DNA of 64,000 nt from Setophaga petechia (taxonomy: Eukaryota; Chordata; Aves; Passeriformes; Parulidae): the NCBI GenBank assembly GCA_024362935.1, contig JANCRA010000040.1, positions 3,100,001 to 3,164,000 on the forward strand. The letters are read 5' to 3'. The position numbers were made by a program, and so were the translations under genes. The notes under the pieces were generated by a model, which saw nothing but the letters and a program-made list of their open reading frames with translations, did not search any database and was not told the DNA's origin. This document shows positions 34,437 through 47,454 of this stretch, piece by piece. Position 1 is the stretch's first letter, and every line of letters begins with the position of its first letter.

Positions 34437-36912
34437 ATTGACATTGCCCTGAGGTGGCCCCAAAGTATTTCAGAGCAGAAGTTTTTTCTAAATATGCACT
34501 CAGGATTTTTACTCTGGTGTGCTCAGGCCTATGGTTTTAAACTATTTAAACTCTGGACACTGCTGGTGTTAGAGACAGAAGTCTCTGACTGATGAAGTTT
34601 CCGATGATGAATGTCAACCATTTGGACACAGCTTCTTTTTGAGAACATGCAATGATTTAACTTCTGAGATCTTTTACTGTGCTTGAAGAAGGGGTTAATG
34701 CAGACCTATATTGGAGACTATGAGAAAGGCAGTGGTGGGAAGTGCAGTAAACAAAATGTGACCAGAGAAGTTAAAACAAGCTTTTGTTTTCAGAGTCTGA
34801 AACACTAAAGACTTTTTGTACCAAGCTTATTACTTGTTCAGTCTTTATTGAACTTTTCCAAAGACTTGTCCCTTATATGTGTATTTCAGTAAAAAAGAGA
34901 AAGGTTGCTTTGATGTAGGTTTTCTTTCTTTGAGCAAAGAACAGGCCATCCAGGTGCTCAACCCCTCTTAACAGGAAAACTTGAATAAGGCAGTCATCCT
35001 ACCCAGCCTGTCCCTTGCATTTTGTAGAGTTAAACTTTATGCATTCTTGCCAAAGCTCTGATCATTTTTGAAACTGACACATATAAATTCATACTGTACT
35101 CTCTGTATTTTTCCCACTGCTATGTTGTCTGCTCACAAAAGATTGTAATTCTATGTGCTTTTCTCCAGCTAGGCCTACTTTTTTTTTTTTTCACCTACAC
35201 ATTCAATTTTAGTGTGCCATCTGCTTTCAACCTGCTTAATGTTATACTCCAGCTTTTAATGACAGAAGATATCAAGTGCCATGGTTCTTACTTTATTGCT
35301 AAAGATGGCAAGCAGACCTTCTTTAAATGATTCCAAATCATTGAAAGCCTCTCTTTGGATGGTTTTCAAAGGCAGCCTGGGATTGTCAAGCTTCTGCTGC
35401 AGAGCTTGTGAGCACTTTTCATAGGTTAATCTTTTTAAAGGCCTCTATCTGAGGTTCTTTAGTTTCCTAAAGGCTCTTTTTTTTTTGCCTACTTCAAAGC
35501 TTTATGTGAAAATTACATACATCATTGTCTTAATTTGTCCTGACAGGTGCAAATTCTTGTTTGACCTAAAATCCAGGGAAAAAACAACCAAAAGATCCCT
35601 ACCTTAAAAAATGCATAAAATAATTTTTGTCATTTTTATGCACCAAACTGAGACTTCCTTTAACACCTGATGTTTTAAAATCTTGAGCCCTGATTATTTA
35701 TGGAAAGAGACTGATTTAAAATAATGTGGACCTTCAGCTCAGGAATATGATCTTAATTTTGAAGTGGAATAGCTTCAATAAGTACCTTAGTCAGCTTGAG
35801 CTACTTTTTGGTTCCCTAGCTGTGGAAATGGAAGCTTTTCTTTGGAGGTCAGGTTTCTGAGGAGCAGCAAATAACCTCCATGAGTATCCTGGGTTTTTTA
35901 TCCACGATGAACACTTCCTCCAATTCCCTGATATGTGCAAGGGATGGTGCTGATCTGGAGGCAGACTGCTGGCCAGCACAGAAAGCACTGAACCTCACTT
36001 TTGTCCAGATAAGGGATGTGTGTGCAGAAGAGCCCTGCTTTGGTGGTGCCTGTTGTGTCCCAAGTGCCAGTCTAAGCAAGGCCATATAGCCCAGCAAACA
36101 GCAACAAAAAGGATTTTTTTCTGGGGCTTTCATTCAAAGACAATGCTGGTTTTCTTGGCTGGATTTCTGACTAGATGTTTTATTTCTTTAGATTTTGAAT
36201 TGTGTTTTCTACTTGCACATAGGTCTATTAAGGATTTAGGAAATCCCTGTGGGCACCAATCTGCATCTTTAAGCACTTTAAGTATCTTTGCAGTGTTCTT
36301 CACTTATCCATGGGGAGATAGCTCCTCAGCAGAAGTTAAAATTCTTCCTAGAAATACCTCTGCTGTACAGAAATGATATTTTTCTCTATGAAACTCATAG
36401 ATTGGTTTTGCTAATATTCCCAAGCAATTTCACAGCAAGGATTAAATTCTCAGTTATACTTTGTATATTACCCAGTTATCTAATAGAAATTTTTCCCTCT
36501 TTTTTTCTTTTTTGGTTAGTAGAAAAGTCTAATTGGAATGGATGAAATGACATCATTAAATACCAGAATGAAGATCACCAGGGAAATAATCTAGCTGCTG
36601 TACTCTAATGTTAACTCAGTGCTTCTAAATAATCAGTAATCAGCAGCTTGAATTAGACTGAGATAGATCGAGCTAAGTGCTTGACTATTCAAAGTGAGTG
36701 CAAGAGATCTGGGGAAAAGTTCAGAGCAGTCAGGGGAAAAAAATGTACTGCATTAAACATGCAGGACTAAAGAAATCATGCTTCTATTTTATTTTAAGTA
36801 AACACATTATCTTTTGATATATCTTGGTCTTTCTTCGTGTGAATAATGAATCATGCAGCACTTCAAGCCCTGATTAATATTCTTAATTGCTCTCCCTTTT
36901 TCGTTCTTGCAG

Positions 36913-37028
36913 CTGGCAGATGGAATGCTGCAGATCAGACAGTGCCATCAGTAGTGTTTGCACTGCCTGTGAACAAATGGTGTTACAGCCTGCATGTTTA
37001 TCCCCTTTGATCCACACACAACTGGAGC
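36913..37028 (+). other. exon-like segment after a strong acceptor
   Basis: A 22-nt pyrimidine tract with a branch-like cttaat upstream leads to gttcttgcag ending at 36912. The following DNA is open for about 46 codons in one frame (WQMECCRSDSAISSVCTACE...). The only donor-like site nearby (CAAG|GTGCAA) is poor. The peptide is unrecognised. It may be a non-coding exon or a cryptic acceptor. Confidence 0.15.
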
Positions 37029-40000
37029 AAGGTGCAATCATCAGGATGGGCTTTTTTTTTTTTTTCTTTTCACCTTTTATTCCCCTATCTCTATGGTACT
37101 AACGCTGTTGGAAGCAGGTGATAGAACACAGACAGCCAATTTCTGTAATGTAAAACAGTTTTCTACAACAAGGAAGTCTGTAAATCAGTCATAGGAGACC
37201 TACATCCAGAATGGATGTCCGCATCTGTCCTCCTTGGAAAAGTATATGCTAGAGAAATGCCTGTCTTCCACCAAGCTGGGCTGAAAATTCCTGAGTGGGA
37301 GTGTCAATTGTTTCTGTGCTTTTCTGTGCCACTGCTAATTAAGATGGATAAAAAAAAAAAAAACCAAAAAGAAAGAGCATCATATTAGTAAGAAGCTCAG
37401 TGATGATTTCTAATTAGCTGAAAAGTGAATGAAGGTTCAATTCTGTTTGCTGGGGGCAAAGAATAAGTTCTCGAAATGAAAGAATCCTAATTACTTTAGA
37501 AATTCTAAGCTATTCAGATCTTTCTATTTCTTGTGAGTTAGTGGTTATCAAATTACCTTCCAGGTGAAAGAATTACTTTTCTCACTAAATGCAAACTCTA
37601 TTTTGATAGGCAAAGCAAAACCTTCCTGCTCTTCCATGACTGTTAGCAAAAGCCCGTAGATGAAGAATGACTATTTTATTACATGCACATTGGTTTCTTG
37701 GTGCTAAAATTAGATGAAATTTTGCATGGTCAGCATTGCTATCTTAATCTATGCATTTGCAATGAAAATATTTTAACCTAAGACATTATGCTATGCATAA
37801 TTCCCTTGTTTTTGGACATGGGACATGCGTGTTTTTCAGTTTTTTAAGAGGATATGTGCTTTCTCATGTATCATGTAGGACTTAGGTAGCACCATCCCAT
37901 AAAGGCACCAGAGACCTTAATTGCCTTCTGATTAACATATCAGAAGGTGATTGCCAAAGATTAGAGACTCTATTTTGAATATTCTTCTTCTTGGAAGAAC
38001 GTAGGTAATGAACCAAATGACCTCCTGTGATTGCTTGGATGCGATTATTAAAAAAAAAAAAAATGGAAAAAAGTACAATATCAGAGGTTATGAAACCAGC
38101 ACACAGAAGGGCAGCAAAGCCCCCAGGCTCAGACATCATAATCCCTCATCAGCTATTTCTCTGAAATATTTGGAGAGTTTGTCTTTAAAAGGACTTGGTG
38201 ATTATAACCATGATGTCAGCTTGCAGGAATTCAAAGAAAGGTGTATTGGAGAACACCCAGAGAAAATAATGGATGTGAGGCTATGAGATGTCCATTTAAT
38301 TGTCAGAAATATTCTGAACATGTTTGCATTAAGGACACGTCAGTGCCACCTTGGCTGCAGCCTCAGGTGACAACACAAAGTAAACCAAACTCAGCTCAAT
38401 AATTTCCATAATTTCCAGCTGTAAGGTGATGGTCTAAACAGGTTCTCACATCATCATACTTACTTGTGAGACTTTCAATTTCCTATAGTTTCGTCTTTGG
38501 AGTCAAACTGTTTCTCAGTCAGGTTATCGTTTTTCACTATTAATAGCTGAAGGCACTTCTGTAAGCTTCAAGTGTCTGGTTACAATTTCCTGCATGTGTC
38601 ACTTGTTCTCTACATTGTTGATGTTATCACTCAACTTACATTTTTGTTGCAGTATTTGTCACAATGCTAAATTCTCATTGTTGCTACACAGGTGTTGTGA
38701 AATGCTTTATGCATTCTGTGCTGGAAACCAGAGCATTGTGGGGTTACATGCTCTACCAGCACCTTTCTTAATTTCAACAAAACTACCTCATTCTTTTATT
38801 TCTTGCTCCAGTGTCTAAAATAATAATAATAAAATAAAATTTTTGAGGTGTTTCATGTATCTAGTGGCATAAAGATGTGTCATTTTGATTTGATTTACCA
38901 CTCTGATGTACAAAAAGGCCAATTTTCCCTCTGGCAAAATGTGACAGTTCTAACACAGTTTGCATTCCAGACAGGTTCCAGGCCAAAACCAGAGGTGTAT
39001 GAGAGAATTTGTATGACATAAATTTGCCCAAATGTTGCAGGATGCCAAATCCACAAACTTAACATCTGAAAATCAGGTTTTTTCCCTCCTTCCACGCAAT
39101 CCATCACTGTTTTTCTTCAGCATCTGAACTCGTGGTGAACTGTCTGCTCTAATAGGCTTCATCTTCATTACAGGATAATATAATGTGTAAGTGTAAATCG
39201 GTAATGAGATGCTAGTGCTCTTGGAGAGTGATTTATGAGGAGGAAGCTAAATTCTAGTTAAACAAATACACTTCTGTTTGAATGCTGACAGAAGATAAGT
39301 AGAGCATCTAATCATTCCTTATATCCTTAAGAAATGGCTTCCTAATGAAATCAGATACTTTAAATATCTAGATCTCTAGCTCAAGACTTATTTGACATTT
39401 CATTATCATATGAATTGCATTTTTAGTTGGGCAAGTTTAGACATAAAACTTGGGTACTATGTACTGTGTGAAAAATTGACTAGGGGAATTATAAAGATTC
39501 TAATATCTCAGCATTTTCTTTGCTTTTATTGATCATTGCAATCTAGCTGATGTGTCAGCAGCCAAAAAGCATTCTAAGTAAGTTGATATATTCAAAACGA
39601 TACAACCTCACATCTAGATTTATATTTATGCAATCAGGTGACACTCAAATGTGATCTACTTTGTGACTTTCAAAATTTGTTATGTCAAAATCAAAGGAAA
39701 TTAGACTGAATAATATTCATATTTTAGTGCTAGTTGTGCTTATTTATTTAGGTATTTACTGTGATGTGGTCCCTAATATTTATTCTGAATGAAAGCCCAG
39801 AGAATTATAACTGTCCTAAAAATGTAGTTTTCCAGCAGAAAATTGTTTGTGTTAAAGTATAGTTAGTGTATGCTTAGTTGTTACAAAATTGTTGCCTCAC
39901 CTAGCTATCACATTTTGGCTTTGTACAGATTTTATTGAATTATATCCTGAATAATACAGGGGAAAATTGCTGTTAAAAATAGGACAATTTTTGTTGGGAT

Positions 40001-40314
40001 TTTTTTTTTAAAGTTGCCTACTTTAAATTGGATTTATCTGAAGCCGGGTGCTTCATGTGATAGTCTGGGTGGGTGCTTGGTTAAAAAAAGCTATCTCATG
40101 TTACCTAAATTATATATGCTAAAGCCCACAGCATTTTCTAGTCGTTAAAAATGCATATGATAGGTAAAACTTATAGAAAAAAAAAAAAGGAAAAAGGACT
40201 GAGGATTTCAAAGTGATGTTTAACAAAGAGGTAGTTCTGTTTTAGAATAAATCACAGCTGTGTCTGAATTATTGCCCTGTCTGCTGTTAAATGTTTCATT
40301 TTTTTATCTGGCAG

Positions 40315-40321
40315 AACCCAG
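40315..40321 (+). other. possible 7-nt microexon
   Basis: tttcatttttttatctggcag (ending at 40314) is a good acceptor, and AACCCAG|GTAAGTCAG is an ideal donor only seven bases later. Microexons of 3-27 nt exist in vertebrate neuronal genes, but adjacent splice signals also arise by chance in 64 kb. Confidence 0.12.
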
Positions 40322-41019
40322 GTAAGTCAGGGAAATCAACAGCCATGTACATGAAAAATTCTTCCTTAGATAAGTCATTAAAAGAGATTGGTCCAGGGAG
40401 AGATGAGTCTCAGGGAAAGATGGGCTCAGATTTTTATTCTGACACAAACTTCCCCTGAGGTAAGCAGGGAAAGACCATAAATCCCATATTCCAAAAAAAA
40501 GGGTTTGTTTTCATTTTCAGTGGATCATAAACTCCCAGGGGCTGTTGTAGATCTAAGAAGAGGCTTGTGCTCTACTTTTCTGACTTTTCTAAATGGGGTT
40601 TATTGAACTTTTCTGTTTTACAGTGTATTCTGCAGTCAGAGAACCACTGTTTCATTTTGTCAGTCTGGAAACAAAGATCATTTTACAAGGCAGCCCAACA
40701 GGGTCTAGCAGAAATGTTCTGGAAACCTCTGATGGGATCAAAAAGGAAAAAAGTGAACAATAGGATTGTATCAACATGTCAGAAAACACGGGAGGAAAAA
40801 CCCATAAAAATTGTACTTTTCCAGGCTGTGAGTAAGGGAAGATGGAGGGAAAAATGATGATGCAACAGTGAAATGACAATCAAAAGAAAGAAGATGCAGT
40901 CTGACCTGGGGCTCATTGGGGGACTTACATGTCTGGAAATGCAGGACCCATTGGCTCCTCCTGCTTCTGGCTACTGCTTTCATCATCTGCTTGGGTGGCA
41001 CTGCATTTTTAGGGGGGGA

Positions 41020-41085
41020 AATCACAGAATATTCCAAGGGGTAATATTGAAAGGGACCCAATTGAAACATGATCCTCTAGGAGGC
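41020..41085 (-). mobile_element. doubtful CR1 3' scrap, antisense
   Basis: atcacagaatattccaaggg, then tgaaagggacccaattg and catgatcctctag, follow the antisense CR1 3' end with several indels. Short and diverged. Confidence 0.5.
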
Positions 41086-44000
41086 CTCATGAGAGACGAG
41101 TTTGTGCCTGAAGATTATTTATATTGTTGATGTAGATGCCACATGTCTTCCTTCTTTTCCTCAAAGGGTGCTTTTTTCCTGTGACATCCATAGGGTTAAT
41201 CCAGACCTCTGTATGTTTGGTCTCTTTCATGAGAAAGCTTTGATAACAAACCTGATCTCAAACTTCTCCACCAGGTTACTTCCTGCCTTTCACCTTTACC
41301 TCGGAAAAAAATCCATTAATTTTTATGCTATCCCCTATTCCTCTTCACTTTAAACTCCAGAATGTGCTTAGAATGCATTTTCCTTTCAGTTCTTTGTTGT
41401 CTTGCAATTTTACCATGTGTCTCATACAAAACCAGAAGTACACCTTTTTCCCCTTGCTGTTGTTAACTATTTCTTTTTAGGTAAGGATTTTCTTCAAGGA
41501 AAAATATCACTATCGCAGCAGATATGAAAATACATTTTTTTTCTGCATGGATATATTTATAATATCCTTTTTCAGCAATATTTCAGTAAGGAAAGCAAAA
41601 AAAAAATATATTGCTGCCTGGTCAAACTCTCTGCCTGGCATGTGGTCTGTCTGCTGTGCTTGTGCACGTTACAGCTGGAGTGTACATCAAGTTAACCAGT
41701 TTCATCTCTTCAGAGCAGCAAGGTGGGCTTTAATCTGCAGTTAGTAGAAGTCCCCCTGCTCTGTCAAAAGCCTTCTTTCTATTAACTCTAATAGCCCACC
41801 ACCTCTCACTGTGCTCCCTTGCTTTTCTTCTCTATTGCTATTTCCAGATTGACTGTCTGATCTTCAGCTGCCTGATCCTGACCACAATATCTAGTGGCTC
41901 TTTTAGGTGCTGCTCCTCCTGCCCACTCCCTCTCACCCTGCTGACATATTGCATCTACAGAACTAAGGGAGATTTATCAGGACTGTGCTCCACTTCTTCC
42001 AAATCACACTTTGAGGGAAGAACAAGTGCTGTCTTCAGTTTAACACTGCTGGCCTTTGTCCAATTTTCAGTATCTAGTGGGAGGAATTTTGTATTTGAAA
42101 AGTGATGCTTGTGGATGCTGCCAGAATTAAAGACCATTTTTTATTCAAGGCAGAGCTGAAGCAGTCTCTGCCTCAGGTATTCCTGCCCTGTTGTTCCAAT
42201 GATCCTCTAGAAGCTGCAACTTATGAACCCAGTTTGTTCCCTGATCTTTACCAGACAAGAAAGCATTCTAAAACAATAGAAAATGACCATTGTCTTATTT
42301 ATAAGAGGTAATAAAAGTGTAAAAAATACACCATGTTGAAGGTCTATAAAACCCTCAGTGGCCAATAAAACCATCTGATGGAGCTGAAACCTCTGATAGT
42401 CTCTGGAAAGGGCACTTTTGGGTCAGTCTCTGCCATGGAGAAGCTGAGTGTTTTCCATATAAAAGGGGGTACTGTTTGGGGAGGAAAAGTACAGAGATTT
42501 TACTTTTAACCAGCCTAGCTTGAAAAGAGAGGATGGGTGGAGGTTTCTGAGAAAGTTTGTGTATCAGGGATGCTTCTTTGGGACTGGCCTTATGATCATG
42601 GCTGAGCCTCTAGACAGTTAACAGCGGGGTTGTGGCTTCCCAGATGAATGAGAGATGGAGAGGGTAGAGGCAGAATTGAAAGACCAGAATGTTCTTAAAA
42701 AAATCTTGGAAAATATCATTCTAAGATGCCCACCAAGAAGAGGCTTTACTTGCTATTCTGAAAAAGTGCTGTGAGCAGAGCTTTGGAGGAAAGCAGGCTT
42801 TCCCAAAGCCTGGAGTAACAACTGGAGACATGAAACGAACACACAACACAGAGAAAGTGAGGAGTGTAAATACTGAGTGGAGGGAAGGGTTTAGATTAAG
42901 ATGAAATTGCTTTCCTTAATTTTCCTAGACTGCTTTATACAGTGCTCTGGATTAGTGCACCATTTTGGAGTGCATGGTACTTTTCCCAGCTTTTACTCAG
43001 TCAAGTGAGCAGTACTGGAGCAGTGAAGATTCTGTCCCTAGGGCAGGTCAGTGCTGTTCTGTTCCTCTTTCTGTCCAGGAGTGTGACTTGCACCAGAACA
43101 TCACTGAGGTACCACCCTCTTCCCATGAAACTGCTGTCTTCTCCCCATGCAATTTATTTTGTTCCTGTTCTGCTCTCCTGTGCCATGGTTTTTTGCAGAG
43201 AAAGCTCTACACAGGACCCTGCATTCATCCTAAAAGCCTTTTGCACTTGTATGGCTTGCTTGGCAGAGATGGGAGACAGATGGAAGGTACAAACCTGCTC
43301 CTGTCAGAAAGGGTAAGTGTAGCAGGGCCAGGGGCTTTTGTGGATGTAATTATGGCTGAATAGTCCTGTCTGTGTATTCTGGGATCCTTGTGACTCCAGC
43401 GTTGTATCAGTGAAGCTTTACTGATTGCAAGAGTTATTTCCTGATACATGCCATCTTAAAGGAGACCAGCACCTGAGGAATGCAGCTCAGACCTGGGTTG
43501 CCAGCTGCATCTTCATGGTATTCCAGGGGGCTGAGGGCAAAGGCTTTATGCTGATGGAGTTTCATAAATGTAAAAAAAGCTTTGGGAAGATCAGTCCTGC
43601 ACTCAGCACCTTGCATAGCATGGATCCCTCCTTCCCCCAGCATCAGTGGTTTCCAAATTACAACTACAAAAACAATTAAAGTTGCTTGATTTTGCAAGGA
43701 GTTTGAGTATGTACACATATTACAGTCCTGTAATCATCCTTCTCTGAAATGATCCATTAATGATGTGATTTCAGTAAAATAGGATTTTTTCCCTTCCACA
43801 GAAGGGGGGTGGGTATTGTGAAGTTTGCTTTCTCACGTCACAAAATATGACTAAAACTATCCCCTACAGACAGAGGAGTAACAACTGGGGTCATCTTTCT
43901 ACATCTGAAGTTTAGTTTTTGTTTTCTTCTCATCAAAGTGTCTCTGGAATTAGAGATGAAGAAATGTGATTCTGTAAGTTACTGAGAGCAGGAGATCCCT

Positions 44001-44538
44001 CTAAGAGGGCTCCCAGATTCATGGTTTTGGTCCATTTCTGATGGGCCTGCCCTGTTTAGTGTTCTTATTTATGGACCTGTTAACAAAATAGTGATTTGGG
44101 ATATATATATTTTTTCCTTTAAGGGAAAAAGCTTTCACACTTGGTCTGGAAATGAGACTGTTTAAACTGTTGCTCATTTTACACTGGAGCTGCCACATCT
44201 GCAGCTGGAACTATGCCAAGGCTCTGATGGAAAAACAAGCAGATGGACTTCTAACATTTACAAAGGGTATATTACAGAAAAGCAAATGGGAATTAAATTA
44301 GTGAAGCCATACACTCGGGCATTTTATGTGAAAATGGAGTAAGTTCAGACATATCTTTGAATTGGAAACTGTTCTGTGCTCTGGTCTCATTTTATTTTGT
44401 TGAGAGGGAAGGGAGCAGTTCCTCTGCCCCAGCAGTCATAGTGGGAAAGTAAAAATTATTTTGTTCTGGGCACAAAAGTTCTTTGTGTGATTTAGGGAAA
44501 ACACTAGAGTGGAATATAGAATTGAAATCACTGAAAAG
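41086..44538. other. unique DNA
   Basis: No repeat is recognised. Two overlapping + frames (42942-43316, 124 codons; 42965-43363, 132 codons) occupy the same DNA in different frames. The first ends at a donor-like GG|GTAAGTGTAG (GT at 43312), but neither resembles a known protein. Confidence 0.4.
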
Positions 44539-44874
44539 TGTCATGGTTTAACCCCACCATGCAGCTAACCCCCATCCAGCCACTTGCTCATTCCCCACTG
44601 GTAGGATGGGAGGGGCTTGGAAGGGTAGAAGTATGAAAACTCGTGGGCTGGGATAAAGGCCGTTTGATATGTAAAGCAAAAGCCTCACAGCAGAGCAAAT
44701 GAAGGAATTCCCTCACTCCTTCTCTTGGGCAGGCAGGTGTACAGCCATCTCCAGGGAGCAGGACTCCATCACGGGCAGTGGTGATTGGGAAGACAATCGC
44801 CGTCAATGTGAATGTTGGTGGGCACCTTAGGCCCTGCCAGGGTCAGCCCACACCACCCAGGTGAAACCAGAACC
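44539..44874 (-). mobile_element. truncated ERVL-type LTR, antisense
   Basis: Opens with tgtcatggtttaacccca, then ccagccacttgctcattccc, aaaactcgtgggctgggata, gtaaagcaaaagcc, gcaggcaggtgtacagccat and ctccatcacgggcagtggtg, the order of the passerine ERVL LTR read in reverse. After the word aagacaatcgccgtcaa (near 44793-44809) the middle of the LTR, including the expected TATA region, is missing. A short end-like piece (gaaaccagaacca) closes it. No target-site duplication is clear. The remaining 72-codon minus frame is LTR sequence. Confidence 0.85.
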
Positions 44875-45984
44875 ATCAGAAATCTCATAAAGCTGAAGAT
44901 AAAGACATTCATGGAAAATGAAATAGGAAACTTTTTTTTCCTTGTGCATTATAAATGTGATTCAGTTGAACAAGTATAGGTTCTGCTTCTGAAATTGCAT
45001 TTTTCTTCACTTTCTTATTTGATTTGATGTAAAAGATTATTAAGTGACACTTCTTGACCTAACATCCAAGTTTGGAGGGTGATGAATTCTGTTTTAGCAG
45101 ATCACATGTTTCCATGGAAATTTTGTTTTGGATGAAAAAGCTACTGCTATCATTAGTCAGTGTCAACAATATATATATAAAAATCATACAGTAAAATTGG
45201 AAATGAGAAAGAAAAGATAGAACTTGTCTTTAGCATCCTGCCTATAAACATTTATTTAAAACAGAATGTCTGTGCTTTTTCAACAGTCAAGGAAAATGTC
45301 TCCTCTTCTGGTTTCACTGTGAACAAAGAAAACTGGACAAAACTGTAGGAGTAGGAGAGAAGTCAGCTCACACAGATCATAACTTTTAGGTAGAGCACAA
45401 GGTAGAAAAATATGAATAAGTACTACTGCCAACAGAGAGGCTCTTAGCAGAAAGAATTGACTACATATTTAGTAGAAAGTCTCCAGTCTGTGTTGTATTC
45501 AGGTTCAGTGATGCTACTGTGTTGCATTTGATATTCTTCTGGATAAACTAAAGCAAAACCTCATTAAACTGTAGCTCCTGGTGATTCTTGTAGAAGCTGC
45601 ATTGTCCAGAGCAGGTGATAGTGACAAAAAGGTGAATACATCCATTTCTTTGTCTGATTGGCAGCTCCATAATAAATGCTACATAGCATGCTAGGAAGAA
45701 TATAAGAGCAGGTCATGGAAACACAGCAGTCTTGATATTTCAATGAATTGGGTTCCAGCCAGCAATGCACATTTTAAACGTGGCCAATGATAAAATTATT
45801 AAGGTTATACTGAGGATCAAATACAGATATGGCTACAGGCTGAGGGGAAAATCTAATCTCAGAGCAAGAACTCTGAAAGGAATATGAGATGCTAAACATG
45901 CTGTGGCTAAAGGGAATATTTTGATTCTTTAAAGAATAAAAGCCCAGAGTTGCTCAGGAGAGAGAGGTATGATAATACCTACCT
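44875..45984. other. unique DNA
   Basis: Nothing recognised. AT-rich, with one 68-codon minus frame lacking coding character. Confidence 0.4.
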
Positions 45985-47340
45985 TCAGTTTAGCAAGGCT
46001 TTTGACATTGTCTGTGATACCGTCCATCCATCTGTCTGTCCAGGCTGGGATATTAGAGGCTGGTGGAGTGAGCTATAAGATTGGGTCACTTTCTGGGTCA
46101 TCAGGCTCAGTAATTAATGAATTGTGTTCAATGTGGACCTCTGTAGGCTGCAGGGGCACAGCTGCCTCACCATGGGCTGCACCATGGGCTGCAGGGGGGT
46201 CTCAGCTCCAGCGCCTGGAGCACCTCCTGCCCCTCCTTCTCCACTGGCCTTTGTGTCTGTGGGGCTGCTCCTGTCGCATATTCTCACTCCTCTCTTCCAG
46301 CTGCTGTTGTGCAGCAGTTTTTTCTGCCTTGTCCAGGAGTGGGCATTAGCTCAGCTGGACATGGGGGAAGTTTCCAGCAGCTCCTCAGAAGCCGATCCTG
46401 TAGCCCCATCACTGCCAAATCCTTGCCACAGGGACCCAACACGTCTGTCAGTGATCTGGGAGGGAAGGCAGATGACACCTGGCCAGCTTTATGGATGACA
46501 ACAAATTGAGGTAAACAGTTACATTTTCAGGCAGGTTTCCTACGCAGAGGCTTAGAAACAAGGGCTGACATGAGCCTCCTCAACCTCTACAAAAACTGCC
46601 AGCTGCTGCAGCTAGGAAGGATGAGCCCCTGCACTACCAGAGGGCCTCCCTGGGAGCAGATTTGCAGAACAGTCCCTGTGGTTGCTGCTGGTGGTGAAGC
46701 TGAGCATAGAACCAAAGGGAGGCTGGTAGGTAGAGAGGGCACCAGCACACTGGGCTGTAGGAACAGGGTCAGAGCCAGAGCACACAAGAAAGGGTTTATC
46801 TGTTTTCTAATTGACATTTGTTAGACCACATCTAGAATAGTGAGTCCTGTTTTGTCCCCTCTAAAAGAGGGGACAAAGAAAAGCATCAGTAAAATTTAAT
46901 TTTTTAAGTGAGGCAAGGGGGGCCACCAGTGTGGTGATGGATGGAGTACCTGACCTGTGAAGAGAGGCTGGAGAGCTGGGCTTATTCAGCCTGGAGCAGT
47001 GACAGCTTTAGGGAGACCTAATAGCAGCTCCCTGTGCTGAGGAGATGGCTCTTGGCTTTTTCACTGCTGACCTTCTCCCTGGTATCCAGAGACAGGACAT
47101 GTGGGAATGGTTCCAAGCTGTGCCAGGGGAGGCTCACACTGAACATTAGGAAGGCAGCATTTCTTTGTCAACAGAGTGTTCAAACTCTGGTACAGCCTTC
47201 CTAGACAAGTGGTTGATTGCCTGTGATTGTCAGTCATGGGCAATCATTGGATAATGCCCTTAACAGCATGTTTAACCTGAATTGCCATGTCAACCCTGAA
47301 TAGGTCAGGTAGCTGAAATAGATTATGGTTATTGGTTGGT
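45985..47340 (+). mobile_element. long degenerate CR1 LINE, interrupted
   Basis: The longest CR1 copy in the window. It starts within the reverse-transcriptase region (tagcaaggcttttgacattg, 45991-46010), resumes after an insertion at cagtgatctgggagggaagg with gcagatgacacc, and continues through ctgcagctaggaaggatgag, a degenerate ORF2 end, ttattcagcctggagcagtg (46983-47002), cacactgaacattaggaagg and ggacaa-type 3' words to ggtcaggtagctgaaatag. It then passes straight into a (CCTAT)n array where CR1 normally carries its short terminal repeat. All frames are broken. The 3' end matches the subfamily of the copy at 63.3 kb. Confidence 0.85.
46143..46443. mobile_element. repeat inserted inside the CR1
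   Basis: The sequence from about gtaggctgcaggggcacagc to ccttgccacagggacccaac interrupts CR1 between ttgtgttcaatgtggacctc and cagtgatctggg, which are adjacent in CR1. I recall this text as a common bird interspersed repeat but cannot name it. Its ends resemble TG...CA, so it may be an LTR or LTR-derived. The flanks carry a possible duplication (tctgt at 46140-46144 and 46444-46448). Relative to the form I remember, the centre looks deleted near tctgccttgtccagg. Confidence 0.55.
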
Positions 47341-47410
47341 CCTATCCTGTCCTATCCTATCCTATCCTATCCTATCCTATCCTATCCTATCCTATCCTAT
47401 CCTATCCTCT
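47336..47410. repeat. (CCTAT)n microsatellite at a CR1 tail
   Basis: Fourteen pentamers from 47341: twelve perfect CCTAT, one CCTGT (second) and a final CCTCT. Position directly after a CR1 3' end suggests that it grew from the element's ATTCT-type tail by one-base change and slippage. The intact ATTCT form is seen at 63475-63502. Confidence 0.97.
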
Positions 47411-47454
47411 TTTGTAGTCGTGCAGGTGGGAGTGTGGCAAAGAATGTGGAGGTA

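Larger units (their letters stand above)
28346..41019. other. 12.7 kb of mostly unique AT-rich DNA
   Basis: No recognisable transposon and no convincing gene. Scattered A or T runs of 14 (37052, 37350, 38050) and small hairpins occur. Stretches 28560-28690, 36540-36760 and 39150-40200 look like candidate conserved non-coding elements. Open frames up to 133 codons (31493-31894 +) have random composition. Exon-like signals at 36913 and 40315 are listed separately. Confidence 0.4.

Noticed and set aside
42942..43363. Two overlapping + ORFs of 124 and 132 codons, one ending at a donor-like site
   Set aside because: Both frames cannot be coding, neither resembles a known protein, and no acceptor or start context supports either.
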